A stretch of 64,000 bases of DNA from positions 1-64,000 of the forward strand of contig NZ_JAMXFD010000014.1 of NCBI RefSeq assembly GCF_025370875.1. The letters are read 5' to 3'. The notes below the pieces were generated by a model. It was given only the letters and a program-made list of their open reading frames with translations. It searched no databases and was not told the origin of the DNA. The stretch comes from Laspinema palackyanum D2c. GTDB taxonomy: Bacteria; Cyanobacteriota; Cyanobacteriia; Cyanobacteriales; Laspinemataceae. Positions 15,552 to 25,207 of the stretch are shown piece after piece. How positions within the stretch are numbered: position 1 is the stretch's first letter; the number at the start of each line of letters is the position of its first letter. Made by a program: the position numbers and the translations under genes.

Positions 15552-16644
15552 AGGCTTTGGATGCCCTCAATTGCCCGCAAGCTGCATCGGCTTCTAATCC
15601 CCGGGAATACCGGACGCTGACTGCAATATGTCGCTTTTCTAACGCTTCTACAAACGCTTGCACGCGCTGGCGATCGGGTCGTTTAAAGTCTACTTCCTCA
15701 ATCGGGTTATAGGGTATCAAGTTCACATGACTTTGAAACCCGCGCAATAAACTGGCGAGTTCTTCGGCATTTTCAGGGCGATCGTTAAATTCGGCGAGTA
15801 AGATATATTCAAACGTCACTCGGCGTCCGGAAATTTTCACATACTCCCGACAATCGGCGATGATTCTTTCGATGGGATATCCTCCCGCATTGGGAATCAG
15901 TTTTTCCCGCAGTTTCTGATTAGAAGCATGGAGACTGACGGCGAGGGTAAATTGACCGCGATGTTTGGCGAGTTGGGGGATGCGATCGCGGATGCCGACG
16001 GTGGAAATCGTGATACAGCGTTGACCAATTCCGATATCTTCATTGAGCGATCGCACTGCCGCTAACACATTCTCGGTATTGAGTAACGGTTCTCCCATTC
16101 CCATAAACACAATGTGACTCACCCGGCGTCCAAAGTCTTCCTGCACCGTTAAAACTTGATCCACAATTTCATGAGTCGCCAAATTGCGGGTAAATCCGCC
16201 TTTTCCCGTGGCACAAAAGTCACAACCCATTGGACATCCCACTTGAGAAGAAACGCAAACGGTGAGGCGTTTTTCGGTGGGAATTCCTACAGATTCAATG
16301 ATTTGACCATCGCTTAATTTCAGTAAATATTTAATAGTGCCATCAGATGCAATGGATTTGTGAGAAATGGTCGAGCGCCCCAGGGGATAGTCGGCAATTT
16401 GTTCGCGCCACTGTTTGGAAAATACCGTAATGTCAGACAGCGATCGCGCGCCTTTGTCGTAAATCCAGTTATGCAGTTGTTTTCCCCGATAGGCGGGTTG
16501 TTGTTGCTGTTGCACCCATTCGGTTAATTCCGGTAACGAGAGTCCCAATAGAGGTTTTTTCTCCGGGGAAGATTTTCCAGGTTTCCCTTGTTCCACTGTT
16601 GCTGTGGCGGGTTGTTCAGCGGTAGGTTGAGGGTTAGTCGTCAT
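15550..16644 (-). CDS. rlmN: 23S rRNA (adenine-2503-C2)-methyltransferase RlmN
   Basis: Radical SAM enzyme that methylates C2 of A2503 in 23S rRNA (and A37 of some tRNAs). I place the start at [14 protein letters not shown] (16644); the frame is open further upstream to 16794 but without family similarity. After a low-complexity 30-residue leader come [22 protein letters not shown] and [19 protein letters not shown]. The [4Fe-4S] motif is [14 protein letters not shown]. Next are the [10 protein letters not shown] loop, [16 protein letters not shown], the substrate-binding LAVSLHAS, and [13 protein letters not shown]. The C-terminal cysteine that forms the methyl-carrier disulfide lies in AACGQLR. 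Convergent with the zinc-ribbon gene. Confidence 0.95.
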   Translation of the reverse strand: MTTNPQPTAEQPATATVEQGKPGKSSPEKKPLLGLSLPELTEWVQQQQQPAYRGKQLHNWIYDKGARSLSDITVFSKQWREQIADYPLGRSTISHKSIASDGTIKYLLKLSDGQIIESVGIPTEKRLTVCVSSQVGCPMGCDFCATGKGGFTRNLATHEIVDQVLTVQEDFGRRVSHIVFMGMGEPLLNTENVLAAVRSLNEDIGIGQRCITISTVGIRDRIPQLAKHRGQFTLAVSLHASNQKLREKLIPNAGGYPIERIIADCREYVKISGRRVTFEYILLAEFNDRPENAEELASLLRGFQSHVNLIPYNPIEEVDFKRPDRQRVQAFVEALEKRHIAVSVRYSRGLEADAACGQLRASKA

Positions 16645-16787
16645 GATAGATACAACTCTAAGGGTAGGGGGTCTAGGCGATCGGGATTTGTGGGTAATAC
16701 AGTTGCAGAACAATTGAGGGCGGTTTCTAGGATACAGAAAGCACCCGGGATGGTCAGTTCCGTTAACCCTGAGATCTTGCACCAGTG

Positions 16788-16934
16788 GCAACAACCGGCG
16801 GGGGTTAAAACGATTGGCGGCCTAATACCTAAAGTCGTCTAAAGACGACTGCAAGTCTTATCCCGTGGTATTTTCAGTCGGTTTCAACCGACTTGATTCT
16901 GTTAGGCGGGGGATTTATCCCCCGCCGGTTGTTG
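16788..16934. repeat. Nested-hairpin element, family B, copy 1
   Basis: Outer arms GCAACAACCGGCGGGGG and CCCCCGCCGGTTGTTG flank two inner hairpins, AGTCGTCTAAAGACGACT and AGTCGGTTTCAACCGACT, joined by TCTTATCCCGTGGTATTTTC. This copy has lost part of its left G/C hairpin (GGTTAAAACGATTGGCGGCC). It lies between rlmN and the cyclase gene. Confidence 0.85.
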
Positions 16935-17046
16935 AGAATGGTGCAAGATGTCAGTTAACCCCTACTTTAGTTTAGCAACTCTGGGGAGGGGAAATCGCCG
17001 CCACAATTTATCCCAGCTAGAGGGTCCAGACTGGATGAATATTGTC

Positions 17047-18762
17047 CTATCTATCTAATCCAGTCCCAATGCCATAGCTGGTATTGTTACTTGGATCGGG
17101 AAAGGGAAGTAACTTGCGTTCTTTCTCTACTTTTTCAGAATTCCTACCCAGGAGAAAATAAGTTTTCATCTCTCCTTTTCCTTTAATCATAATAGAACCA
17201 CGTTCTTCAAATTGATAGTATTTAGCTAACAATTGATAAGTGTCTTCGCTGACTTGAATCGAACCGGGTAAACCGTGAGATTCCATCCGGCTGGCAATAT
17301 TAACCGCATCCCCCCAAAGGTCATAGATAAATTTTTTCTGCCCGATGACTCCGGCGACAACGCCTCCGGTGTTAATGCCAATTCTAATATTAATATTTTC
17401 CTGATGATTGAGATTAAATTGGACGATCGCCTGCTGCATATCCAAAGCCATTTCTGCGACATCTTTGGCACAATCGGCTTTGGGTTCAGGTAGTCCACCC
17501 ACAAGCATATAAGCATCGCCAATGGTTTTAATTTTTTCTAACCCATGTAGATCGGCGAGGCGGTCAAATTCAGAAAAAATTTCGTTGAGGAGGGTCACCA
17601 GTTCCCGGGGAGAAATGCGGGAGGAGAGATTGGTAAAGCCGACAATATCGGCAAATAAGACGGTGACATCGGTAAATTGGTCGGCAATGGTGGTGGTTTC
17701 TTCTTTGAGGCGATCGGCGATGGTTTTGGGTAATATATTCAGGAGGAGACTTTCGGATTTGGCTTGTTCGATTTCTAATTGCTTTAAGGCATAGATAAAT
17801 TCTTGGGCGATCGCACTGGCAAAAACTAGGGCTAACAATAACGCAGCTACCAGCAATCCCGTCGCCGCCCGACTGGTTTGGTTAATGCGATCTTCCCCCC
17901 GCTTAACTTCTTGGCGGGCGATTTCCAGCAGTTGAGCCGAGAGTTCATTGGCTTGGCGATCAAACTGAGAAATTTGCTCTCGAATTTCCAGATCTAAGCG
18001 GATAATTTTTTTTGCCAGATCTTGATAATCATTGAGGGCATTGATGGCGCTCACTTGTCGTTCTAAACTTAAGTTAGGAGACTGCTTAATGGCGGTCTGT
18101 AATTCATCAATGGCTTGATACAGGGCAGTGCGTTCGGGATTTTGGCGATCGTTTAGATAGTCTTCTTCCCGAAATTGGAGTTGCATATATAGCTCTATCA
18201 ACTTCGGATCATCAGCAAGTAGGAGAATATCCCCCAATCGTTGGGAATTTTGCTGTAACTGAGCCAGGATGCCTGTTTTGTCCATCCCTAACTCCCCCAC
18301 CAGTCCTACGGCTTCTCGAAAACTACTAGCGTACTGTTGCACCATTTCTTCATAAGAAACGACCGCTGGATTGCTCTGACGTAAGGTGGCACTGACTTGA
18401 TCCGTGGAGAGTAACGATTGCAGAAGATCGCTAATCAAGAGCACCATGTCAATCTGTTCGCTGTAGGCTTTACCATATTCCTCCCGGGCATCTAAAAACC
18501 CGGTTTTTGACCACTGTTCAAAAAAGTCGCGTTCTAGGCGACGGGCTTTTTCTAAAGCATCATTCATTTCAAACACCAATCGTTGCAGTTTAATGCTACT
18601 AACAATTGTTGCTTGAGTTTCGCTTCGCACAAAGTTTAGAGACAGCCATCCGGTGGTGGCGACACCGCCTAAAATTAACATGAGGCCAATAAAAGCCGAG
18701 CTAAATTTGGCGGTGATATTTAAACTCCGCCAGGATTGATTTAATCCTTGCCATTTCTTCAT
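17047..18762 (-). CDS. Membrane-anchored class III adenylate cyclase
   Basis: Protein of 571 residues that makes cAMP. A cytoplasmic start is followed by membrane helix 1 (about 21-44, FSSAFIGLMLILGGVATTGW) and a 250-residue, mostly helical extracytoplasmic sensor region. Helix 2 lies at about 302-325 (GLLVAALLLALVFASAIAQEF), then a signalling helix (QLEIEQAKSESLLLNILP). The cyclase domain has metal Asp residues in VTVLFADIVGFTNL and IKTIGDAYMLVGG, and the transition-state region YDLWGDAVNIASRME. Lys in EKIKTIGD and Asp in IYDLWGD fit ATP rather than GTP selectivity. Last gene of a likely run with the cNMP-binding kinase and cruP; 142 bp separate it from cruP. Confidence 0.9.
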   Translation of the reverse strand: MKKWQGLNQSWRSLNITAKFSSAFIGLMLILGGVATTGWLSLNFVRSETQATIVSSIKLQRLVFEMNDALEKARRLERDFFEQWSKTGFLDAREEYGKAYSEQIDMVLLISDLLQSLLSTDQVSATLRQSNPAVVSYEEMVQQYASSFREAVGLVGELGMDKTGILAQLQQNSQRLGDILLLADDPKLIELYMQLQFREEDYLNDRQNPERTALYQAIDELQTAIKQSPNLSLERQVSAINALNDYQDLAKKIIRLDLEIREQISQFDRQANELSAQLLEIARQEVKRGEDRINQTSRAATGLLVAALLLALVFASAIAQEFIYALKQLEIEQAKSESLLLNILPKTIADRLKEETTTIADQFTDVTVLFADIVGFTNLSSRISPRELVTLLNEIFSEFDRLADLHGLEKIKTIGDAYMLVGGLPEPKADCAKDVAEMALDMQQAIVQFNLNHQENINIRIGINTGGVVAGVIGQKKFIYDLWGDAVNIASRMESHGLPGSIQVSEDTYQLLAKYYQFEERGSIMIKGKGEMKTYFLLGRNSEKVEKERKLLPFPDPSNNTSYGIGTGLDR

Positions 18763-18904
18763 AATATTTCCTGAAATTCAGGCTCAACACAAAGATATTT
18801 TTGAGTTCTTAGTAGATGCACCCCATGAGTTTCCGGAGCGTCTGACGGAAGATAGATGCACCGTTTTCTGATGAAGAAACGGCAAAGATTGTCAGCCAAA
18901 CCGC

Positions 18905-20458
18905 TTAATTTTCGCAGTCGCCCCCGGATCCGTATTGCCAAGCTTGAATCCAGCGATGGCAATAATATTGTTGGGCGGGGGGTAAGCGATTAACCCAGGT
19001 TTCACACCGTTGTCCGATCGGGGACAAGGCACTATAAATGCCGAGGTTAAGGTAATGCTGCATCCAGTCTACCAAAGCCGGGAGTCCGACTTGGGGAATG
19101 ACTCGAAAAACGGAATGGGTTTGGGCGATCGCTGTTTTAAATAAGGTTTGGGAAAGTCCCCCAAATTGGATCACATCTTGTAAAAAGGGTTTCAGGACTG
19201 GATCTCCTAACTGTTCCATACAAGTGAAAACACCGGAGAGGAGTTCATTAATTTGATTGGGTGCGAGTTGTTGTTCTATCCCAACACTCATCGCCCGTTG
19301 AAACAACCAAGTGACCGAAATATTGGGCTGATAGGGTTGTAATCGGGCTAAGGCATTATGGGAGAGCATCTCTCGTTCTAATGCCTCATTAATGCCTTGA
19401 GTGAGGCGATTGAGATGGCGCAGCATGGCTCCAAATCCCCCGAAACTGAGGGGAGATTGGATGCCGCTACTATCCCCAACCGCCAGAATCCGGTCCCAGG
19501 GCGATCGCACTGGACTGTCTCGATAGGCGGGAAAAAACCCAAACAGCGCCCGCACAAATTGTAACTGGGCTAAGTCCACATTTTGATATTCAGGTAACAA
19601 CTTTAAGTAATCTTCAAATAATTCCGTTAAACTCAGGCGACTCGGATGGGTATCTAAATAAGTGAATAAATAAGTGGTTCGCCCATCTCTTGCTGGAAAA
19701 GCTTCCCAAAAATACTGACATTGCTTTTGAATTGGGGTAAATGATGTGATTAAATCTCCGGTTTCGTTCTGAGGAAATCCTTTCGCACAACTGCCGACAA
19801 CTAGACAGACACTATCGGGCTTTTGTCCTTGACGAATTTGGCGGACAATGGGGGAAAAATGTCCCATTACATCGAGGAGTAAACGGGCTGTAAAAGATTG
19901 TCCGTTGCTGCTTTTGACGATGATGCCATTGGGGTGAACGCTGGCACTTTCAAAGGGGGTTTTTTCAAAAATTTGACCCCCAGCTTGTAAAAAGCGGGCT
20001 TTGAGGGTATCGAGGAGATACACCGGATCGACGCCGATGTTAAGAACGTCGCGGACCCAGAATTCGGGACCGCCATTAAATTGAATGCGGGCGGGGTTGT
20101 ATTGGGTGGCGATCGCCTGTTCTAACTCGGCTTCTGAAAGTAAATCCAGTTCTAAAAATACCGTTAATTCTTCTCGGGAAATGTTCCATTCTTGATCGCG
20201 ACCCCGCAAGATACCGCGCTCAATTAAAGCGACCCGCCAGCCTTTTATCGCTAAAGCCGCCCCGATAAAAATTCCTAACGTGCCACCACAGACTAAAATA
20301 TCCCAGTCCAAGTGGTTGAGAGGTTGTGACTGTTCGCTAATCACCGAGGGAATCACTTGGGGATTTTTTTTAAGGGATTGCCAAAGGCGATCGCTGCGAT
20401 GGAGTCCTGTGAGAGCATCACCGGGTAGTTGAGAGAGTATGCGTTCAGTCAGGGTCAT
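18905..20458 (-). CDS. cruP: Lycopene cyclase CruP-type flavoprotein
   Basis: FAD-dependent protein of 517 residues matching CruP, the cyanobacterial/plant paralogue of CruA lycopene cyclase. The dinucleotide-binding fold lies at DWDILVCGGTLGIFIGAALA, with the end of strand 2 at VALIERGILRGRDQEWNISR, a long family-specific block. Further landmarks are FWVRDVLNIGVDPVYLLDTL, LLLDVMGHFSPIVRQIRQG, FWEAFPARDGRTTYLFTYLD and the FAD-binding WDRILAVGDSSGIQSPLSFG. Reported work links CruP to protection against reactive oxygen rather than major carotenoid synthesis, so the catalytic role is uncertain. The gene follows the histidine kinase by 21 bp, suggesting co-transcription. Confidence 0.88.
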   Translation of the reverse strand: MTLTERILSQLPGDALTGLHRSDRLWQSLKKNPQVIPSVISEQSQPLNHLDWDILVCGGTLGIFIGAALAIKGWRVALIERGILRGRDQEWNISREELTVFLELDLLSEAELEQAIATQYNPARIQFNGGPEFWVRDVLNIGVDPVYLLDTLKARFLQAGGQIFEKTPFESASVHPNGIIVKSSNGQSFTARLLLDVMGHFSPIVRQIRQGQKPDSVCLVVGSCAKGFPQNETGDLITSFTPIQKQCQYFWEAFPARDGRTTYLFTYLDTHPSRLSLTELFEDYLKLLPEYQNVDLAQLQFVRALFGFFPAYRDSPVRSPWDRILAVGDSSGIQSPLSFGGFGAMLRHLNRLTQGINEALEREMLSHNALARLQPYQPNISVTWLFQRAMSVGIEQQLAPNQINELLSGVFTCMEQLGDPVLKPFLQDVIQFGGLSQTLFKTAIAQTHSVFRVIPQVGLPALVDWMQHYLNLGIYSALSPIGQRCETWVNRLPPAQQYYCHRWIQAWQYGSGGDCEN

Positions 20459-20479
20459 GGTTTAAACTCAAATTGCGAC

Positions 20480-21568
20480 TCAACAAAGGGGTAAGCGGAT
20501 GTAAAATGTTGTTCCTTTTCCAGCTTGAGATTCAAAGGTAATATCGCCCCCATGTGCTTCCACAATCGAAAGAGCGATCGCCGTTCCCAGTCCCGTTCCC
20601 CCGCGCTTTCCGTAGGTGACAAAGGGATCAAATAATCGGCTTTGAATGGCTTCGGGAATGCCCGGTCCGCTGTCAGAAATTTTGATCAGGGCATCCTGGC
20701 CCAGCTTGGCGGCGATCAGGACAATTTGTCCCCCCTGCTCATCTAAGGCTTCTACCGCATTTCCGACTAAGTTCTGCCAGACGCGCATCAGTTTATTTTC
20801 ATCACCATTCAAAATAATATTATCACATCGCAGAATAAAATTGATATTATGTTGATTCCAATAAATAAAGTTGAGTCGTTGAAATTTTTCGAGACTTTCC
20901 CCTAAATTAAATGTTTTTTGGTTTAAAGTGGCCTTGCCCCGAGTGAATTCTAAAATTTCCTCAGTCATGACTACCATTTGAGTAATTTGAGCCTGAATTA
21001 AATTGCACCATTCCTGAGTCTCTTCATCTTGATGCAAATCTTTTAACATGGAATTAGCTAGAGAAATCCCAGTGAAAGGACTTTTTAAATCATGAATAAT
21101 AGTATTCGCCATCTCTCCCACAGCCATCATTTTATGTTTGTGAACCATTTGATTCACATATTGTTCAGTCGTCAGACGCAGATAATGGATAATATGGTGA
21201 AATAATTGCAATACCACCTTTCCCGGAGAGCGTTCCAAAATATCCATCAAGCGATCGCGCGGAATCTTAGCAATGGTTGCGGAAGTACAAGTCACAGCTC
21301 TAGCACTGCGCGGTTGTCCATCTAAAACACCAAACTCGCCAAAAAAGTCATTTTCCTCAGCCCAGGCGACATTCTGATATTGGCCTAATCCTCCTCGTTT
21401 GCTAAATTCAATTTTGCCGTCTAAAACGAGATATAAAGCATCAGGTTTTTCGTTTTCTTCAAAAATAACCGTACCTGGGGGAAATTTTTCTATAGTCGCA
21501 CTGTGGCACAATTCGGGTCTTTGGTCAGGGAGAAAATATGAAATAAATCGATGCGATTCCAAATCCAT
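20480..21568 (-). CDS. Cyclic-nucleotide-binding sensor histidine kinase
   Basis: Soluble kinase of 362 residues. A cNMP-binding domain (about 20-140) holds the phosphate cassette FGEFGVLDGQPRSARAV, with the Glu and Arg expected for cAMP binding. A dimerisation helix carries the phospho-accepting His (VGEMANTIIHDLKSPFTGIS). The ATPase domain has an N box (NLVGNAVEALDEQ), G1 (ISDSGPGIPEAI) and G2 (RGGTGLGTAIALSIVEAHGG). No membrane helix is seen. Fusing a cNMP sensor to a histidine kinase, with an adenylate cyclase gene two positions downstream, suggests that cAMP controls phosphorylation. The partner response regulator is not in this operon. Next is cruP, 21 bp on. Confidence 0.92.
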   Translation of the reverse strand: MDLESHRFISYFLPDQRPELCHSATIEKFPPGTVIFEENEKPDALYLVLDGKIEFSKRGGLGQYQNVAWAEENDFFGEFGVLDGQPRSARAVTCTSATIAKIPRDRLMDILERSPGKVVLQLFHHIIHYLRLTTEQYVNQMVHKHKMMAVGEMANTIIHDLKSPFTGISLANSMLKDLHQDEETQEWCNLIQAQITQMVVMTEEILEFTRGKATLNQKTFNLGESLEKFQRLNFIYWNQHNINFILRCDNIILNGDENKLMRVWQNLVGNAVEALDEQGGQIVLIAAKLGQDALIKISDSGPGIPEAIQSRLFDPFVTYGKRGGTGLGTAIALSIVEAHGGDITFESQAGKGTTFYIRLPLC

Positions 21569-21731
21569 GTTAAGTTACCTGCATCGGGAATAGACTAGGG
21601 GGGTTGACTCTATCCTACGAAAGTTTAGGGATGGGGTAAATGGCTCTAAAAAAAGTTTTTAGGATGGTGCAGCGCTTTTTCCTTTTTCCAGAGGAACCCC
21701 GGGGGGACAAGAGAGACGATCGCGAAAGGTA

Positions 21732-22898
21732 TTATTGTCCTAAAGCTAACACAGCATTCTGTCCGCCAAAGCCAAAACTAAAACAGAGGGTGTGTTCTAC
21801 CGGGGTGGGACGCGATCGCCGCACGAAATCCAGGTCAAATTCCGGGACAGTCAACCCCACACAAGAGGGTAAACAGCGATCGCGCATCGCCAGGAGACAA
21901 AAGGCCGCACCCAAAGCCCCAGAAGCGCCTAAACTATGACCTGTAGCTCCTTTGGTCGAACTTACGGGCACCGATTGGGGAAAGAGGGAGGCAATTAATT
22001 TGGCTTCCGTGCAGTCGTTGAGGTGGGTGCTAGTGCCATGAGCGTGAATATAGTCAATTTCTGAAGGGTGCAACTGCGATCGCCTCAGACACTGCTCGAC
22101 AGCAGCGATCGCCGCTGTTGCATCCTCATCCGGCGCATTGGCATAGCGCGCATCATTGGTAATCCCAAAACCGAGAATTTTGCCATAAATTTTCTTAGCC
22201 CCACGGTGGTGAGCGAAATCCGCTGATTCTAGGACAAAAACGGCGGCGGCTTCACCCAAGACTAACCCTTCCCGATGACGGTCAAACGGATAACAGCCGG
22301 TTTTAGCATAAGCACTCATTTGAGTAAATCCGGTGAGGGCCAGGGGGGTGATCGGGGCTTCTGCGGCACCGACCACAACCTGCTGACATTGACCTGTGCG
22401 GATCAGTTCAAATCCTTGGGCCAGGGCCCAAAGCCCCGTAGCACAAGCGGCCATCGGTGCCATCACGGGTCCAGTGGCCCCAATCTGTCGCGCCGTAGCC
22501 ATTGCCGGAGTATGGGGTAAAAGGTCCAACCAATTCACCCCCCAATTGCCGTCGCCAGGTCGGGGATTTTGACAAAATTGCCTTGCCAGTTGCTCCAACT
22601 GGCCTTGGTGAGCGCGACTGGAGCCAATCACTACCCCACAATCCGGCAGGGGTGGAACCAAACCGGCATCCTTGAGGGCGCTGGTTACCACGGGTTCGAG
22701 GAGTTGGTCTAGGCGAGCGGGATGGGGTCCAATTTGAGCCAGGGGACGGGGTGGCAGTTCGGGGAAAGGTTGGCCTAGGGCGATCGCCGACTCCGACCCC
22801 AGCAACCTCCCCCAAACCTGCTCCAAACTATCGCCCAAGGCACAAACCAGACCCATTCCGGTGACCACAATTTGCACCCCTTGATGGCCGGTTTTCAC
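21732..22898 (-). CDS. Beta-ketoacyl-ACP synthase (FabF-like)
   Basis: Condensing enzyme of 388 residues of the KAS I/II type, extending acyl-ACP with malonyl-ACP. It shows the start VVTGMGLVCALGDSLEQVW, the nucleophile in MAACATGLWALAQG, the first His in IHAHGTSTHLNDCTEA, the second in GATGHSLGASGALG, and the glycine-rich end FSFGFGGQNAVLAL. It is shorter than housekeeping FabF (about 410-420), and its N-terminal half is divergent (PFPELPPRPLAQIGPHPA). It may be a secondary paralogue for specialised lipid or polyketide-like chains. It starts 2 bp after the stop of the cyclophilin gene, so the two are co-transcribed. Which acyl chain it makes cannot be told. Confidence 0.85.
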   Translation of the reverse strand: MKTGHQGVQIVVTGMGLVCALGDSLEQVWGRLLGSESAIALGQPFPELPPRPLAQIGPHPARLDQLLEPVVTSALKDAGLVPPLPDCGVVIGSSRAHQGQLEQLARQFCQNPRPGDGNWGVNWLDLLPHTPAMATARQIGATGPVMAPMAACATGLWALAQGFELIRTGQCQQVVVGAAEAPITPLALTGFTQMSAYAKTGCYPFDRHREGLVLGEAAAVFVLESADFAHHRGAKKIYGKILGFGITNDARYANAPDEDATAAIAAVEQCLRRSQLHPSEIDYIHAHGTSTHLNDCTEAKLIASLFPQSVPVSSTKGATGHSLGASGALGAAFCLLAMRDRCLPSCVGLTVPEFDLDFVRRSRPTPVEHTLCFSFGFGGQNAVLALGQ

Positions 22899-22900
22899 GT

Positions 22901-23653
22901 TTAGGAAGGACCGTTAGAACGAAGATTTTCCAGGCCCTCAACCACCTGAGCCGAGTCAATGCGATCGCCTTGTTGAATCCCGTCTACCACATCCATGCCT
23001 TCAATGACCTCACCAAAAACGGCATAATTACCATCTAAAAACTCTAGATCGCTCAAGGCAAAGTAAAACTGAGCCGATGCCGAATTCGGTGCTTGCGATC
23101 GGGCCATTGCTACCGCGCCGCGCTTATGTTTCAAGACCGGAGGTTGATTAATTCCGGCTGATTGCAAGGGTGAACCATAAACCGGACTCGGGGTGCCTTC
23201 GGGAGTAATTTCTAACGGAATAGAGCGTTCTTGACCTGTTGTCGGGTCAATAAAACCTCCGGTGCCGAACTTTTGAGGATCAGCTTGGGGGTTCTTACTT
23301 TGCGGGTCTCCCCCTTGAGCCACAAAGGGTTGCGGGTCACGCACCACCCGGTGGAATACTACCCCGTCATAGACCTGACGCTGAACCAAATCCACAAAAT
23401 TCCCCGCCGTAATCGGCGCATTAGTGCCATCCACTTCAATGAGGACGTTTTGGCCCTTAATCACCATTTTCACCGTGGCTTTTCCCTCCAAACGGGGGAG
23501 ATTGCTGAAGGCATCGGGGGCTTGTGCCGTTACCGGGGGTTCCGTTGGCAAGTTAGACGGTTGGGATGTCGCGTCCTGTTGAGCGCAACCTCCCATCAGC
23601 AAAGCACCTAGAATCATCACCGATACGATCCACTGCCGGATGTTAATTTCCAT
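22901..23653 (-). CDS. Cyclophilin-type peptidyl-prolyl isomerase, lipoprotein
   Basis: Peptidyl-prolyl cis-trans isomerase assisting folding outside the cytoplasm. I choose the ATG of MEINIRQW (23653); the frame extends to a TTG at 23671, less likely. The signal peptide has a hydrophobic core and a lipobox-like LLMGGC, so the Cys is probably lipidated. A linker precedes the cyclophilin domain: [76 protein letters not shown]. The Arg in FHRVV and the Phe/Gln pattern are intact, so activity is likely. The site is the periplasm or thylakoid lumen. Overlapping expression with the ketoacyl synthase (2 bp gap) looks like an operon of convenience. Confidence 0.92.
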   Translation of the reverse strand: MEINIRQWIVSVMILGALLMGGCAQQDATSQPSNLPTEPPVTAQAPDAFSNLPRLEGKATVKMVIKGQNVLIEVDGTNAPITAGNFVDLVQRQVYDGVVFHRVVRDPQPFVAQGGDPQSKNPQADPQKFGTGGFIDPTTGQERSIPLEITPEGTPSPVYGSPLQSAGINQPPVLKHKRGAVAMARSQAPNSASAQFYFALSDLEFLDGNYAVFGEVIEGMDVVDGIQQGDRIDSAQVVEGLENLRSNGPS

Positions 23654-23671
23654 GTTCAGTTTCCAATACAA

Positions 23672-23992
23672 TATGCTAACCTCGCGAGTGATATGAGATC
23701 ATGATGCCCATCTTACCTAAGCTAATTTTGTGGCTCCGGGTATCGCAGGAATTGGGACCTAGTTTTAGGTTCACCCTTTCAAGTTTCTTTGAGGATTTCA
23801 GGCGATCGGTGAGGAGAAGCAGTCTATGAATTGCCTCTCTTCACCGATAGAAGTGATGCCTAAGTCCTGAGCTGTTTGTCCAAGGCCGAAGAGGACAATG
23901 CCGATTTTCACGGCTCAATTCCACTCTTTTCGTCAGAAATTGTGGACTCCACAGCAGAAAAAAATCTCAGGGTCTAAGAGAATTACCCCGGC
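23672..23992. other. Gene-free gap with an imperfect hairpin
   Basis: Contains an imperfect 15 bp stem (ATCGGTGAGGAGAAG at 23805-23819 with CCTCTCTTCACCGAT ending 23848). A short minus-strand reading of about 37 codons (KIGIVLFGLGQTAQDLGITS) lacks any support as a gene. Confidence 0.4.
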
Positions 23993-24559
23993 TTACAACC
24001 CTTCGAGGGGAACCCCCAAAAACCGAGCTAATTCTGCACCTTCGTTTTCCAGTTCCGCCAAGGGGATGGGTTGACCGACGCGACTCAACGGCAGGGGATT
24101 CCGACCTTTGGTTCGCATATACATGGCTCGTTTAGGATTGAGTCCTTCTTTGACTTCGACCCGAATGGATTGGACATCTTCCAGGGGGTAGGAAATATCA
24201 ATTTTACGATTTTTGCCCGGAAATCCCCACCGGAAGATGTGAACTTTGCCGGTTTCTTTATTAAATTCGTTGTAGCCAGCCCCCACATTCCAGAGAATGG
24301 TCAGCCACAGATAAAGGGAGAGCAGCAAAGCGGCTACTCCGTAGAAACCCATGACTAAGCCTTGGGGGAGAAAGATGAGCTGGGTTGGGTCTGCAAATGG
24401 CAAAAAATTGACTTTCAGATAACTGGAAAGGCTGGCTAAGAGAAAGCCGATCCCTCCTAAGTTAACGACAACGACTAGAAGGTAGTTGCTGAATCGGCGA
24501 GAGCCGATAATTTCTTTGCGAAGTACGCGATCGCTAGTAGAGATGCTTTTTGCAGTCAT
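23993..24559 (-). CDS. ycf4: Photosystem I assembly protein Ycf4
   Basis: Thylakoid membrane protein of 188 residues needed for efficient assembly of photosystem I. Two adjacent membrane helices are visible (NYLLVVVVNLGGIGFLLASL; FYGVAALLLSLYLWLTILW). They precede the conserved hydrophilic part WNVGAGYNEFNKETGKVHIF, WGFPGKNRKI, EDVQSIRVEVKEGLNPKRA and YMRTKGRNPLPLSRVGQP. The C-terminus PLAELENEGAELARFLGVPLEGL is also typical. Length matches cyanobacterial and plastid Ycf4. It is transcribed away from psbD, with 648 bp between the two starts. Confidence 0.96.
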   Translation of the reverse strand: MTAKSISTSDRVLRKEIIGSRRFSNYLLVVVVNLGGIGFLLASLSSYLKVNFLPFADPTQLIFLPQGLVMGFYGVAALLLSLYLWLTILWNVGAGYNEFNKETGKVHIFRWGFPGKNRKIDISYPLEDVQSIRVEVKEGLNPKRAMYMRTKGRNPLPLSRVGQPIPLAELENEGAELARFLGVPLEGL

Positions 24560-25207
24560 CGAAAAATAAGCTGGGTAAGGGAGAGAACAGAACCTTGAAT
24601 TAGAGATAGCTGGTCAAGAATTTCCAGACCACTCTAATCGTAAGGGCAAGGCACCTAAGCAATAGGTCCTATCTTAGTATCCTTCTCTGAGGTGGACAAT
24701 GGGCCAGAGTTTAGGGGAAATTCTAACTTTTTTGAAGCAGCCCCTGGGGGCCACCCGGTGACCGGCCTAGGGAATCTGGGGGGAAAGGGTAAGTTCTGAC
24801 TGTTTCGATTTCGGATTGAGGCCATCTCTGCCTTAATCCCACCGGATTAATGATCTAGGGGTTATAGACAGACCATCGAGACGGGAGACATTCAGACGAC
24901 CTGAGAACAACAGGAAACCGACCCTCAAATAAACGAATTCTCGTTCTCATCTGAACTGGGAACTCCAGTCTGCTGCCGTAGGGAGAGCAGGCCACATCCC
25001 TTGTGATTACAGGGGTTGAGCTGATGGAGGCGAGGCAATGCCCCAGGGCACAAAGACTGGCCGGATTCAGGAAAACGGGTAGCCTTGGGCTAAGGGTTTT
25101 GCAAATTTTCCCCCATGTAATATATAGTTATGTTAACTTACTTAGAAAGCTTGCGATTCTTGTAAAGCAAGACGACTTAAAACCAGCACCCAACTCCCGC
25201 AAATTTT
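24560..25207. other. Divergent regulatory region between ycf4 and psbD
   Basis: A 648 bp gap with no gene. It contains the presumed ycf4 promoter near its left end and the psbD promoter near 25099-25128. The long leader between that promoter and the psbD start (about 75 bp) is compatible with light-dependent control, which I cannot demonstrate. Confidence 0.5.
25099..25128 (+). promoter_or_regulatory. Likely psbD promoter (sigma-70 type)
   Basis: TTGCAA (25099-25104), 18 bp spacer, TATAGT (25123-25128). The region downstream is AT rich (TATGTTAACTTACTTAG), and the psbD ATG follows about 75 bp after the expected start point. Confidence 0.5.

Noticed and set aside
21640-21939. Plus-strand 99-codon frame
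   Set aside because: It overlaps the end of the ketoacyl synthase gene in antisense and is rich in Arg/Lys/Pro as expected for an antisense shadow.
23860-23912. Minus-strand KIGIVLFGLGQTAQDLGITS peptide
   Set aside because: Too short, no ribosome site and no context; kept only as a note in the gap entry.
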